The notes beneath the pieces were generated by a model. It was not told the DNA's origin and ran no database searches. It saw only the letters and a list, made by a program, of their open reading frames with translations. A program made the position numbers and the translations under genes. Shown here in pieces: positions 19,006-27,635 of a DNA stretch of 64,000 bases (positions are counted from its first letter, which is position 1; every line of letters starts with the position of its first letter). This stretch comes from Mesorhizobium helmanticense (GTDB lineage Bacteria > Pseudomonadota > Alphaproteobacteria > Rhizobiales > Rhizobiaceae): positions 248,001 to 312,000 of the forward strand of contig NZ_PZJX01000024.1 of assembly GCF_003034915.1 (NCBI RefSeq), in the 5' to 3' direction.

Positions 19006-19868
19006 GCGCGGCAGGATCGCCGAACTGGCTGCCACGCAAGCGCCCGTCTGGACGCCGGGCGCTGCTCGCCATCTTGATGCTGCTGGTCGCCGTGGCGTCC
19101 GCCTTCCCCCTGGTATGGATGGTGCTCTCCAGCCTGAAGACGCCGGCCGAGACCATGCAGGTGCCGCCGGTGTGGATACCGCGTGCGCCGAACCTGGAGG
19201 CCTACGAGAAGGTGTCCGGCGTCATCAATGTCGGCCGCTCGATGTGGAACTCCTTGCTCATCGCCTCGATCACCACAGCCGGCATCCTCGTCACCAGCAT
19301 GATGGCCGGCTACGCCTTCGCCAAATACAGCTTTCCCGGCCGCTCGCTGCTGTTTTCCGTGCTGATCGCCACCATGTTCCTGCCGCCGATCGTGACGCTG
19401 ATCCCGCTCTATCGCCTGGTCGGCTCGATCGGGCTCAATGCCAGCCTTGCCGGCATCATCGTGCCCAACCTCGCCAACGCCTTCGGCATCTTCCTGATGC
19501 GCCAGTTCATATCGGGCGTGCCTGACGATCTCATCGACGCCGCGCGCATGGACGGCGCGTCCGAACTGCTGATCCTGTTCAAGATCGTCGCGCCAAGCGT
19601 CGCTCCGGCGATCGCCGCACTGGCGCTGTTCGCCTTCGTCTATCATTGGAACAGCTATCTGTGGCCGCTCACCGTGCTGCAGGGCAATGCCGACGACTAC
19701 CCGATCGTCATCAGCCTCAGCCGGCTGCTGAGCTACAACAGAGGCGCCGTCAACACCGGCCTGGTGATGGCCGGCGCAACGCTCGCCGTACTGCCGCCGC
19801 TCATTCTCTTCGTTTTCCTGCAACGCTTCTTCGTCGACTCCATAGTCGGCTCGGCCATCAAGGGCTGA
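19002..19868 (+). CDS. Sugar ABC transporter permease (MalG type)
   Basis: A 288-residue CUT1 permease; membrane segments include ALLAILMLLVAVASAFPLVW at the N-terminus, and the EAA loop appears as LIDAARMDGASELLI. It is translationally coupled to the upstream permease through an ATGA overlap. It ends the plus-strand importer operon; the next gene is convergent. Confidence 0.92.
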   Translation: MSAAGSPNWLPRKRPSGRRALLAILMLLVAVASAFPLVWMVLSSLKTPAETMQVPPVWIPRAPNLEAYEKVSGVINVGRSMWNSLLIASITTAGILVTSMMAGYAFAKYSFPGRSLLFSVLIATMFLPPIVTLIPLYRLVGSIGLNASLAGIIVPNLANAFGIFLMRQFISGVPDDLIDAARMDGASELLILFKIVAPSVAPAIAALALFAFVYHWNSYLWPLTVLQGNADDYPIVISLSRLLSYNRGAVNTGLVMAGATLAVLPPLILFVFLQRFFVDSIVGSAIKG

Positions 19869-19894
19869 TTGGTGGGAGGCATGGCCGAGGCTCG

Positions 19895-20419
19895 TCAGCC
19901 CTTGCGCGGCTTGGTCCCGTCGGACTTAGGCTTTCCCTGTTCCTCGCCGATCCCGGTCTTTGCCGCGAAGCTGTAGAGAAGACCCGCCGCGACAAGCACC
20001 AATAGCGTGCCGAGCGCCGCCACCTGCCACAGGCCAAGCCCGCAAGCCACGCCGATCGCGCCGGCCAGCCACATGCCCGCGCCAGTCGTGAGCCCGTGGA
20101 CTTCGCCTCTCGAAAACATGATGGAGCCGGCAGCCAGGAAGGCGACACCGGCGGTGACCGCTTCGACCACGCGGATGGGATCGACCTTGACGGAGTCCTG
20201 CGCGAACATCGGCGCGTGAACGATCTCGATCGTCAGTATGCCAAAGGTGGCCGCCGCCACGCAGACCAGGATGTGGGTGCGCAGCCCGGCGGGCCGATTG
20301 CGCCATTCGCGTTCGAACCCGATTGCGGCACCGAAGACCGCCGCCAGCAGCAGCCTCGCAGCGATCACCGGAAACGGGACATAGGTCGGATGGCCGAATT
20401 CTTCGAAGAGTTGTTCCAT
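19895..20419 (-). CDS. MgtC/SapB-family inner-membrane protein
   Basis: A 174-residue protein with about four or five membrane segments and the family motif GFEREWRNRPAGLRTH near residue 33. MgtC relatives are linked in other bacteria to growth at low magnesium and to control of the F-ATPase. The soluble C-terminal domain of MgtC itself is absent, as in the shorter SapB-like members. The start at MEQLFEEFG was chosen over an upstream in-frame codon because it matches the family. No magnesium-related neighbour is present. Confidence 0.88.
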   Translation of the reverse strand: MEQLFEEFGHPTYVPFPVIAARLLLAAVFGAAIGFEREWRNRPAGLRTHILVCVAAATFGILTIEIVHAPMFAQDSVKVDPIRVVEAVTAGVAFLAAGSIMFSRGEVHGLTTGAGMWLAGAIGVACGLGLWQVAALGTLLVLVAAGLLYSFAAKTGIGEEQGKPKSDGTKPRKG

Positions 20420-20629
20420 GGATACCCAGGGCGCGTGACCGTCCACAACGTGCTCGGGCGGATCAGGTTCCTGGGAGGTCGCCCGGCCACCGACGATTTA
20501 TCGGTCCGGGGGCTGGCTCAATCGCCGGCACTTGCGTTTGATATCGTTCCTGGCGCATCGTTATCTCTCGCACGATACGACGACCGATCTCACCATCTGA
20601 GAACTTCGGCGGCCCGAAGGAGAGAACCC

Positions 20630-22063
20630 ATGTCACATAATCTGCAGTTCTATATTGACGGCGCCTGGGTCGATCCGGTCGTGCCGAACAGCTTCGACGT
20701 CATTGATCCCTCCAACGAAGATGCCTTCGCCCAGATATCGCTTGGCAGCAAGGCCGATGTCGACAAGGCGGTGGCGGCCGCCAAGCGCGCCTTCAACACG
20801 TTCGGGTTCACCGAAGTCGCCGAGCGGCTTGATCTCCTCAACCGCATCATTGCTGTCTACAAGAAGCGCAGCGCCGATCTGGCGCTGGCCGTGTCGCGCG
20901 AAATGGGCGCGCCGCGCAAGATGGCGCTGGACAGCCAGGTCGGCATCGGCCTCGCGCATCTGCAGAAGATGGCGCAAGTGCTGAAGCGTTTCGAGTTCCG
21001 CCACGTGAAGGGCAACAACCTCGTCGTCAAGGAGCCGATCGGCGTCGTCGGCCTGATCACGCCGTGGAACTGGCCTCTCAACCAGATCACCTGCAAGGTC
21101 GGTCCGGCACTTGCCGCCGGCTGCACCATGGTGCTGAAGCCGAGCGAGATCGCGCCGCTCGACGCCGTCATCTTCGCCGAGATCCTCGACGAGGCCGGCG
21201 TGCCGAAGGGCGTCTTCAATCTCGTCAATGGCGACGGCCCGACTGTCGGCCAGGCGCTGGCGAGCCATCCCGATGTCGATATGATGTCGTTCACCGGCTC
21301 GACCCGCGCCGGTATACTGGTAGCCAAGGCTGCGGCCGACACGGTCAAGCGCGTGCATCAGGAACTCGGCGGCAAGTCGGCCAACATATTGTTCCCCGAT
21401 GTCGATCTGTCGACCGCCGTCAGCAAGGGCGTCGCCGGCTGCTTCAGCAACAGCGGCCAGTCCTGCAACGCGCCGACGCGCATGTTCGTGCCGCGCGACC
21501 GCCACGACGAGGCGGCCGGCTATGCCAAGGCGGCGGCGGAGAGATTCACCGTCGGTCCGGCCGACGCGCCGGGTTCGAAGCTCGGCCCGGTGGTCAGCCA
21601 GATCCAGTTCGACAAGATCCAGGACCTGATCCAGAGCGGCATCGACGAAGGCGCCACTCTGGTGACCGGCGGCCCCGGCCGCCCCGCCGAACTCAACCGC
21701 GGCTACTACATCAGGCCAACCGTCTTCGCCGACGTCACCCCCGACATGCGCGTCGCCAGGGAAGAGATCTTCGGGCCGGTGCTGGCGATCATGCCCTACG
21801 ACAGTGTCGAGCAGGCGATCGAGCAGGCCAACGACACCGTCTACGGCCTGGCCTCCTACATCCAGGCCAAAGATATAAAGAAGGCGCGCGAAGTGGCGGC
21901 CCGCATGCGCTCCGGCAACGTCTACATCAACTATCCCCAATGGGACGCCAGCCTGCCCTTCGGCGGCTACAAGCAATCCGGCAACGGCCGCGAATACGCC
22001 GAATACGGGCTGGAGGATTTTCTGGAGATCAAGGGCATCGCGGGGTACGAGGCGGCGGAGTAG
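20630..22063 (+). CDS. NAD(P)-dependent aldehyde dehydrogenase
   Basis: A 477-residue member of the aldehyde dehydrogenase superfamily, oxidising an aldehyde to an acid. It has the PWNWPLNQ motif near residue 145, the catalytic glutamate in HQELGGKSA, and the catalytic cysteine in NSGQSCNAPTR. The start follows AGGAGAG with good spacing. The long open frame upstream is not coding. The genomic context (MgtC-like protein, toxin-antitoxin pair) does not indicate a substrate. Confidence 0.93.
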   Translation: MSHNLQFYIDGAWVDPVVPNSFDVIDPSNEDAFAQISLGSKADVDKAVAAAKRAFNTFGFTEVAERLDLLNRIIAVYKKRSADLALAVSREMGAPRKMALDSQVGIGLAHLQKMAQVLKRFEFRHVKGNNLVVKEPIGVVGLITPWNWPLNQITCKVGPALAAGCTMVLKPSEIAPLDAVIFAEILDEAGVPKGVFNLVNGDGPTVGQALASHPDVDMMSFTGSTRAGILVAKAAADTVKRVHQELGGKSANILFPDVDLSTAVSKGVAGCFSNSGQSCNAPTRMFVPRDRHDEAAGYAKAAAERFTVGPADAPGSKLGPVVSQIQFDKIQDLIQSGIDEGATLVTGGPGRPAELNRGYYIRPTVFADVTPDMRVAREEIFGPVLAIMPYDSVEQAIEQANDTVYGLASYIQAKDIKKAREVAARMRSGNVYINYPQWDASLPFGGYKQSGNGREYAEYGLEDFLEIKGIAGYEAAE

Positions 22064-22069
22064 ATACCA

Positions 22070-22161
22070 GTCGGTTAAGGCATGCGGTGACGGGCGGCGA
22101 GTCTTCTTGATTTGTACGCCGCAGTGACGTACTTATATATCCCGAGAAACAGGAGGCTGTC
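22070..22161 (+). promoter_or_regulatory. Putative promoter/operator of the toxin-antitoxin pair
   Basis: A short gap with a TTGTAC...TATATA-like promoter pair around 22112-22140 and two GTAC words (22114 and 22129) that could be an operator for the antitoxin, since such pairs are usually self-repressed. AGGAGG precedes the antitoxin ATG. Confidence 0.4.
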
Positions 22162-22470
22162 ATGTCGGCTTTCCATGATGAAGTTCGAGAAATCGAAGAA
22201 CGCAGCAGCGAGCGGATGAACTTCCGTACGAAGCCTCGTATCAAGAAAGCTATCCAGCAAGCGGCGGCTCTTGCAGGCGTGGACGATTCCGTTTTCACCA
22301 TGAATGCTGCGTACAGAGCTGCCATGGAAACGATCCAGGCCCATGAACGCACCACTCTGCAGGCGGTGGATCATGCCGCTTTCTTTGCCGCGATCGACAA
22401 TCCTCCGCAGCCGACAGATCGTATGCGGGCGTCATTTGCCCGATATAGAGAGACCGTCGTTTCCAAGTGA
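22162..22470 (+). CDS. DUF1778 antitoxin (TacA type)
   Basis: A 102-residue protein with an N-terminal ribbon-helix-helix (NFRTKPRIKKAIQQAAALAG) followed by a C-terminal tail (FFAAIDNPPQPTDRMRASF) typical of DUF1778 antitoxins. Such proteins bind and neutralise a GNAT acetyltransferase toxin and repress their own promoter. The stop codon overlaps the GTG start of the toxin gene, and AGGAGG precedes its own ATG. Confidence 0.9.
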   Translation: MSAFHDEVREIEERSSERMNFRTKPRIKKAIQQAAALAGVDDSVFTMNAAYRAAMETIQAHERTTLQAVDHAAFFAAIDNPPQPTDRMRASFARYRETVVSK

Positions 22471-23021
22471 CGCAGACGCGCCCGGAAGCACGTGACATCA
22501 TAGAGCCGTTCGATCCTGAAAAGCATGATCGAGCGGCTTTTTCCTGCGGCAATGAGCAGGTTGATAACTTCTTCAAGAAGACGGCCAACAAACTGTCCAA
22601 GGCCGATAATATTCGCGTCTTCGTGATGCTCGGTCCTGATGCGGATTTGATCGGCTTTTACGCCATCAATTCGCATGCGGTCGACTATGCCGAACTGCCT
22701 GCGAAATACGCGAGAACCAGGCCGGGGCACGGAAATATCCCCGCGGCTTATTTGTCCATGATGGGTGTCGATATCCGATTTTCCGGCAACGGATATGGCG
22801 GCGATCTTCTCCTCGACGCGCTGATACGCATCGCCGGGGCTGCGGAGCAAATCGGAATTGCCGTGGTCATGTTGGACGTCCTGGACTGCGGCGACCCGGT
22901 CAAGGTGAGGCGGAGAAAGAAGCTCTATACCGACCACGGCTTCATTGCGCTGCCCTCGAACGAGCTTCGGCTATTCCTGCCGATCAAAACTATTCAAGAC
23001 ATGTTGAAAGCCACAGTGTAG
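22467..23021 (+). CDS. GNAT-family acetyltransferase toxin (TacT type)
   Basis: A 184-residue GNAT protein. Known TacT-like toxins acetylate the amino group of aminoacyl-tRNAs and stop translation. The start FDPEKHDRAAFSCGNEQVDNFF and the block LIGFYAINSHAV match the type, and the acetyl-CoA loop is seen as RFSGNGYGGDLLLDAL. It starts at GTG overlapping the antitoxin stop (GTGA), so the two are translated as a pair. Intact as far as can be seen. Confidence 0.9.
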   Translation: MTQTRPEARDIIEPFDPEKHDRAAFSCGNEQVDNFFKKTANKLSKADNIRVFVMLGPDADLIGFYAINSHAVDYAELPAKYARTRPGHGNIPAAYLSMMGVDIRFSGNGYGGDLLLDALIRIAGAAEQIGIAVVMLDVLDCGDPVKVRRRKKLYTDHGFIALPSNELRLFLPIKTIQDMLKATV

Positions 23022-23151
23022 GACGAAGGAGATCGAACCGGAGGTCGTGCTTTTTCGCCCCCCGCCTTCACAGACCTCCCATAGGCAGGCATTGCGGGCT
23101 CATCTCGCCATCCCGCATTGCACAATTCCCCCGCATCGGCAAAATACCGGC

Positions 23152-23754
23152 ATGGTCCGCTCCACACTCGCCGTTCTGGTGATCGACGAAAACCGCATCC
23201 GCGCCTCGATCATCGAGGCCGGCTTGCGCGAGGCCGGGCATGAGCGGGTCACCGTCATCCATGATGTGTCAGGCATTGCGCGGCGCATCGCCGAGATCGA
23301 GCCGGATGTCATCGTCATCGATCTCGAAAACCCCAACCGCGACATGCTGGAGAACATGTTCCAACTGTCGCGCGCGGTGAAGCGGCCGATCGCCATGTTC
23401 GTCGACCGCTCCGACCAGGCCTCGATCGAGGCGGCGGTCGATGCCGGGGTGTCGGCCTATGTCGTCGACGGTCTGCGGCAGGAGCGGGTCAAGCCGATCC
23501 TCGACATGGCGGTCAGCCGCTTCAACGCCTTCTCGCGCATGGCGCGCGAGCTGGAAGAGGCGCGCAGCGAGCTGGAGAGCCGCAAGGTCATCGACCGCGC
23601 CAAGGGCATATTGATGAAATCGCGGGGCTTGAGCGAAGAGGCCGCCTACACACTGCTGCGCAAGACGGCGATGAACCAGAACCGCAAGATCAGCGATATC
23701 GCCCAGAGTCTGGTCACGGCGGCCGGGCTGCTCGGACCGGCGGAGGACGAATGA
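23152..23754 (+). CDS. nasT: NasT: ANTAR-domain response regulator, nitrate antiterminator
   Basis: A 200-residue protein with an N-terminal receiver-like domain (VLVIDENRIRASII ... VIVIDLENP) and a C-terminal ANTAR RNA-binding domain (about residues 140-195, with VIDRAKGILMKSRGLSEEAA). In known systems NasT binds hexaloop RNA hairpins in the leader of the nitrate operon and prevents termination; NasS holds it inactive when nitrate is absent. The start at 23152 has no strong ribosome site, but it places the receiver domain normally. It overlaps nasS by four bases. Confidence 0.93.
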   Translation: MVRSTLAVLVIDENRIRASIIEAGLREAGHERVTVIHDVSGIARRIAEIEPDVIVIDLENPNRDMLENMFQLSRAVKRPIAMFVDRSDQASIEAAVDAGVSAYVVDGLRQERVKPILDMAVSRFNAFSRMARELEEARSELESRKVIDRAKGILMKSRGLSEEAAYTLLRKTAMNQNRKISDIAQSLVTAAGLLGPAEDE

Positions 23755-24995
23755 AGATGGGCGCGACGCACCAGATCACCGCCGGCTTCATGCCGCTGTT
23801 CGACAGCGCCGTGCTGGTGGCGGCCGGCGAGATGGGCTTTGCCGCGCGCGAAGGCATCGAACTCACGCTGCACCGCGAGACTTCCTGGGCCAATATCCGC
23901 GACCGCATCGCCATCGGCCATTTCGACCTCGCGCATATGCTGGGGCCGATGCCGCTCGCCTGCAATCTGGGGCTCACCCCGCTCGCCTCCGAGACCATCG
24001 TGCCGTTCTCGCTCGGGCTTGGCGGCAATTGCGTTACGGTTTCGAATGCGGTCTGGGCCGGCATGGCCGCGCATGGCGCCATGCCCGACCTTGATCCGGC
24101 GCGGACCGGCAAGGCGCTCGGAGCATTGATCCGTGAGCGGGCAAAAGCCGGCCGCGATCCGCTCCGCTTCGCGGTCGTGCATCCGCATTCCGGGCACAAT
24201 TACGAACTGCGCTACTGGCTCGCCGCCTGCGGCATCGACCCCACCCAGGAGATCGAGATCGTCATCGTGCCGCCGCCCTTCATGGCCGATGCGCTGGCCG
24301 CCGGCCGCATCGACGGCTATTGCGTCGGCGAACCCTGGAACAGCGCCTCGGTCGCCGCCGGCACCGGCCACATCGTCACCGTCAAGGCGCTGTTGTGGCG
24401 CAACAGCCCGGAAAAGGTGATCGGCGTGCGCAAGGCGTGGGCTGAGCAGAATCCCGACGCGCTGGCGGCACTGCTGCGCGCGCTGCATCATTCGGCCCGC
24501 TGGTGCCAGAATCCGGCCAACCATGGTGAACTGGCCGCCGTGATGGCGCAGCCCGGCTTTCTCGGCCTGCCGCCGGCGGTGCAGATGCCGATCCTGACCG
24601 GACGCCTTGATCTCGACGGCGAGGCGGAAAAGACCATCGACGACTTCTTCCTGCCTTTCGACAAGGCGGCGAACTTTCCCTGGAAGAGTCATGCGCTCTG
24701 GTTCTACACGCAGATGGTGCGCTGGGGCCATATCGCGCACACGCCGGAAAATCTCGCCATCGCCAGGGATTGCTACCGGCCCGACCTCTACCGCTCGGCG
24801 CTGAAGCCGCTCGGTGTGGCGCTTCCGGGCGCCAATGCCAAGGTCGAGGGCGCGCTGAAAGTGGCGACGCCGGTTGGTTCGGCAGGGGCAAGCCTGGTGC
24901 TCGGTCCCGACGGTTTTTTCGACGGCCAGATCTTCGATCCCGACGAGATCGACGCCTACATTGCCGGCCAAAAATCGGCCCGCACCGAAACCTGA
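23751..24995 (+). CDS. nasS: NasS: cytoplasmic nitrate sensor
   Basis: A 414-residue protein of the NrtA/CmpA nitrate-binding fold. Unlike the transport protein encoded downstream, it has no signal peptide: the sequence begins directly with MKMGATHQITAGFMPLFDSA. It is therefore the cytoplasmic sensor that binds nitrate and releases NasT. The ATG overlaps the nasT stop. It ends before the leader region of the nitrate operon. Confidence 0.93.
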   Translation: MKMGATHQITAGFMPLFDSAVLVAAGEMGFAAREGIELTLHRETSWANIRDRIAIGHFDLAHMLGPMPLACNLGLTPLASETIVPFSLGLGGNCVTVSNAVWAGMAAHGAMPDLDPARTGKALGALIRERAKAGRDPLRFAVVHPHSGHNYELRYWLAACGIDPTQEIEIVIVPPPFMADALAAGRIDGYCVGEPWNSASVAAGTGHIVTVKALLWRNSPEKVIGVRKAWAEQNPDALAALLRALHHSARWCQNPANHGELAAVMAQPGFLGLPPAVQMPILTGRLDLDGEAEKTIDDFFLPFDKAANFPWKSHALWFYTQMVRWGHIAHTPENLAIARDCYRPDLYRSALKPLGVALPGANAKVEGALKVATPVGSAGASLVLGPDGFFDGQIFDPDEIDAYIAGQKSARTET

Positions 24996-25020
24996 TCATT
25001 TCCACGCCATTCTTGTGCAT

Positions 25021-25037
25021 TGCACAAAAATTGTGCG
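25021..25037. promoter_or_regulatory. Candidate NtrC-binding site
   Basis: The 17-bp sequence TGCACA-N5-TGTGCG matches the NtrC consensus TGCACY-N5-GGTGCA at nearly all fixed positions. A second overlapping palindrome, TTGTGCA-T-TGCACAA, lies at 25013-25027. The site is about 110 bp upstream of the sigma-54 promoter, a normal enhancer distance. This is a pattern match only. Confidence 0.6.
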
Positions 25038-25145
25038 TGCAATAGCGCCAATGAACAAACTTTGGCCTGTCCGGCGTTCGGTCCCGGAGCGTCCCGATCG
25101 GCACGCATCCCTGATTCCATTGATATTTTTCCTCCCGTTCGAAAC

Positions 25146-25161
25146 TGGCACGGTTCCTGCT
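25146..25161 (+). promoter_or_regulatory. Sigma-54 (RpoN) promoter of the nitrate operon
   Basis: TGGCACG-N4-CTGCT, with GG at 25147-25148 and GC at 25159-25160 separated by exactly ten bases, matches the sigma-54 consensus. Transcription would start near 25172, upstream of the leader hairpins and of nrtA. This fits nitrogen control by NtrC. Confidence 0.75.
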
Positions 25162-25196
25162 TCGTAAACGGTAGGCTCTTTATGGGTCACGGAACA

Positions 25197-25232
25197 GGCG
25201 TCCAATGGCGGGCGCCACAGGCAAAGCTGCTG
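25197..25232 (+). promoter_or_regulatory. ANTAR-target RNA hairpins in the nitrate operon leader
   Basis: The first hairpin has a 7-bp stem, GGCGTCC (25197-25203) with GGGCGCC (25210-25216), around the hexaloop AATGGC. A second, weaker one has the hexaloop AAAGCT (25223-25228) flanked by CAGGC and GCTG with one bulge. Both loops have A at position 1 and G at position 4, the signature recognised by ANTAR proteins. The 3' part of the second hairpin is also the start of the terminator stem, so NasT binding would block termination. Confidence 0.72.
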
Positions 25233-25295
25233 CTCAGGTCAACACGCGATCCCGTTTCTCGGGCGCGACGGCCTGGTCGGCGGCTTTTTTGTTTT
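25226..25295 (+). terminator. Leader attenuator terminator upstream of nrtA
   Basis: The 5' arm 25226-25240 pairs with 25270-25284 at 14 of 15 positions (four wobble pairs), enclosing a second GC-rich hairpin at about 25244-25266. The outer stem is followed by TTTTTTGTTTT. Because it shares bases 25226-25232 with the second hexaloop hairpin, the two structures exclude each other. Confidence 0.78.
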
Positions 25296-25351
25296 GACCG
25301 AACACACAATCGACGACGCGGATCCGAAGCCGCGTCCAACCGGAGACGACG

Positions 25352-26668
25352 ATGACGAAACGGATCGGAACTGGAACAACGCTCAAGGACATGACGCGCC
25401 GCGATTTTCTTGCCAGTAGCGCGCTGACGGCGGGGCTGTTCGTGGCTGCGCGCAAGCTCTTCCCGTCGGGCGCCTATGCCGCCACGGCTGCTCCCGAGGT
25501 GACCGGCGCCAAGCTCGGCTTCATCGCGCTGACCGATGCGGCCCCGCTGATGATCGCCAAGGAGAAGGGTCTGTTCGCCAAATTCGGCATGCCCGATGTC
25601 GAGGTGCTCAAGCAGGCCTCCTGGGGCGCGACGCGCGACAATCTGATGCTCGGCGGCGAGGCCAACGGCATTGACGGCGCCCACATTCTGACGCCGATGC
25701 CGTACCTCATGCACACCGGCAAGGTGACGCAGAACAACCAGCCGCTGCCGATGGCGATCGTGGCGCGGCTCAACTACGACTGCCAGGCCATTTCGGTCGC
25801 CCAGGAATATGCCGCCACCGGCGTCGGCCTCGACGCCTCCAAGCTGAAGGACGCCTTCGCCGCCAAGAAGGCAGAGGGCAAGGAGATCAAGGCCGCCATG
25901 ACCTTCCCGGGCGGCACCCATGATCTCTGGCTGCGCTATTGGCTCGCCGCCGGCGGCATCGATCCCGACAAGGACGTCTCGACCATCGTCGTGCCGCCGC
26001 CGCAGATGGTGGCCAACATGAAGGTCGGCAATATGGACGTGTTCTGCGTCGGCGAGCCGTGGAACGAGCAGCTCGTCCACCAGGGCGTCGGCTTCACCGC
26101 CGCCACCACAGGCGAATTGTGGAAGGGGCATCCGGAAAAGGCGCTCGGCCTGCGCGCCGAATTCATCGAGAAATACCCCAACGCCACCAAGGCGATCCTG
26201 ATGGCCGTCATGGAAGCCCAGCAATGGTGCGAGGCCATGGAAAACAAGGACGAGATGGCCGCCATCATCGGCAAGCGGCAGTGGATGAATGTGCCTGTTG
26301 CCGATATCATTGGCCGCCTCAAGGGCGACATCAATTATGGCAATGGCCGCGTCGCCAACGGCACCGACCTCTACATGAAGTTCTGGAAGGGCGGCGTGTC
26401 CTATCCCTATAAGAGCCACGACAGCTGGTTCCTGGCCGAGAACATCCGCTGGGGTAAGTTCGCACCGACCACCGACATCAAGGCGCTGGTCGACCAGGTC
26501 AACCGCGAGGATCTGTGGCGCGAGGCGGCCAAGGATCTCGGCGTCGCGGCAAGCGACATCCCGGCGTCCTCGTCGCGCGGCGTCGAGACCTTCTTCGACG
26601 GCAAGACCTTCGATCCGGCCAACCCATCCGCCTATCTCGACAGCCTGAAGATCAAGGCATCGGCTTAA
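25352..26668 (+). CDS. nrtA: Nitrate ABC transporter substrate-binding protein
   Basis: A 438-residue periplasmic nitrate/nitrite-binding protein. It has a twin-arginine signal (TRRDFLASSALTAGLFVA) and the NrtA fold, with the characteristic LGFIALTDAAPLMIAKEKG near the mature N-terminus and VGEPWNEQLV further on. GGAG lies before the ATG. It is the first gene after the attenuator and delivers nitrate to NrtB/NrtD. Its relative NasS, encoded upstream, is the sensor version without a signal peptide. Confidence 0.95.
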   Translation: MTKRIGTGTTLKDMTRRDFLASSALTAGLFVAARKLFPSGAYAATAAPEVTGAKLGFIALTDAAPLMIAKEKGLFAKFGMPDVEVLKQASWGATRDNLMLGGEANGIDGAHILTPMPYLMHTGKVTQNNQPLPMAIVARLNYDCQAISVAQEYAATGVGLDASKLKDAFAAKKAEGKEIKAAMTFPGGTHDLWLRYWLAAGGIDPDKDVSTIVVPPPQMVANMKVGNMDVFCVGEPWNEQLVHQGVGFTAATTGELWKGHPEKALGLRAEFIEKYPNATKAILMAVMEAQQWCEAMENKDEMAAIIGKRQWMNVPVADIIGRLKGDINYGNGRVANGTDLYMKFWKGGVSYPYKSHDSWFLAENIRWGKFAPTTDIKALVDQVNREDLWREAAKDLGVAASDIPASSSRGVETFFDGKTFDPANPSAYLDSLKIKASA

Positions 26669-26728
26669 GCACAAACGGCGCGTTGCGCCGTTTGTCGCTC
26701 AGAACCGACCCACGGAGTTTTCGAAAAA

Positions 26729-27625
26729 ATGTCCATCCAAGCCATCGAGGACACCAAGGTGAAAGCGTTCCCCGCGCCGGCCAAACCGGCTGAGGTGATT
26801 GCCTTCGCCGCCAAGACGCGACGCCGCTTCGACCCGGTCGTGATTGCCGGCAAGCTGGCGAGCGCGCTGGTGCCGCCGGCGATCGTCATCGCCCTCATGC
26901 TCGTCGTCTGGCAGGTCGCCTGCTCGTCGCCCACCGCCAGCCTGCCACCACCGAGTCAGGTGTGGAACGAGGCCTACGACCTGATCGCCCATCCGTTCTT
27001 CGACAATGGCCCCCAGGATATCGGTCTGGCCTGGCGGGTGCTGATTTCGCTGCAGCGCGTCGCCATCGGTTTCGGCCTGGCGGCTGTCGTCGGCGTCGCG
27101 CTAGGCGCGTTGGTCGGCCAGTCGGTCTGGGCGATGCGCGGCCTCGATCCGGTGTTCCAGATCCTGCGCACGGTGCCGCCGCTGGCCTGGCTGCCATTGT
27201 CGCTGGCGGCGTTCCGCGACTCCAGCCCGTCGGCGATCTTCGTCATCTTCATCACCTCGATCTGGCCGGTCATCATCAACACCGCCGTCGGCGTCCGCAA
27301 CATCCCCGAGGATTATCGCAACGTCTCCCGCATCCTCAGGCTCAACCAGTTCGAGTTTTTCGTGAAGATCATGGTGCCGGCCGCCGCCCCCTACATCTTC
27401 ACCGGCCTCAGAATCGGCATCGGCCTGTCCTGGCTTGCCATCGTCGCCGCCGAGATGCTGACCGGCGGCGTCGGCATCGGCTTCTTCATCTGGGACGCGT
27501 GGAACTCGTCCAGGCTGCCCGACATCATCGTCGCGCTCGCCTATATCGGCGTCACCGGCTTCTGCCTCGACCGCCTGGTCGCGGCGGCCGGCGCCATCGT
27601 CACCCGCGGCACCACGGCAAAGTAA
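26729..27625 (+). CDS. nrtB: Nitrate ABC transporter permease
   Basis: A 298-residue inner-membrane permease of the NrtB/SsuC type with about six membrane segments and an ATPase-docking loop around NIPEDYRNVSRILRLNQFEFF. It lies 60 bp after nrtA and 10 bp before the ATPase gene, with which it forms the nitrate importer. Confidence 0.94.
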   Translation: MSIQAIEDTKVKAFPAPAKPAEVIAFAAKTRRRFDPVVIAGKLASALVPPAIVIALMLVVWQVACSSPTASLPPPSQVWNEAYDLIAHPFFDNGPQDIGLAWRVLISLQRVAIGFGLAAVVGVALGALVGQSVWAMRGLDPVFQILRTVPPLAWLPLSLAAFRDSSPSAIFVIFITSIWPVIINTAVGVRNIPEDYRNVSRILRLNQFEFFVKIMVPAAAPYIFTGLRIGIGLSWLAIVAAEMLTGGVGIGFFIWDAWNSSRLPDIIVALAYIGVTGFCLDRLVAAAGAIVTRGTTAK

Positions 27626-27635
27626 GGAGAGGACG

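Noticed and set aside
20096..20629. Extension of the aldehyde dehydrogenase frame by 178 codons upstream
   Set aside because: This part lies opposite the MgtC-like gene, has no ALDH features, and a good ribosome site precedes the ATG at 20630.
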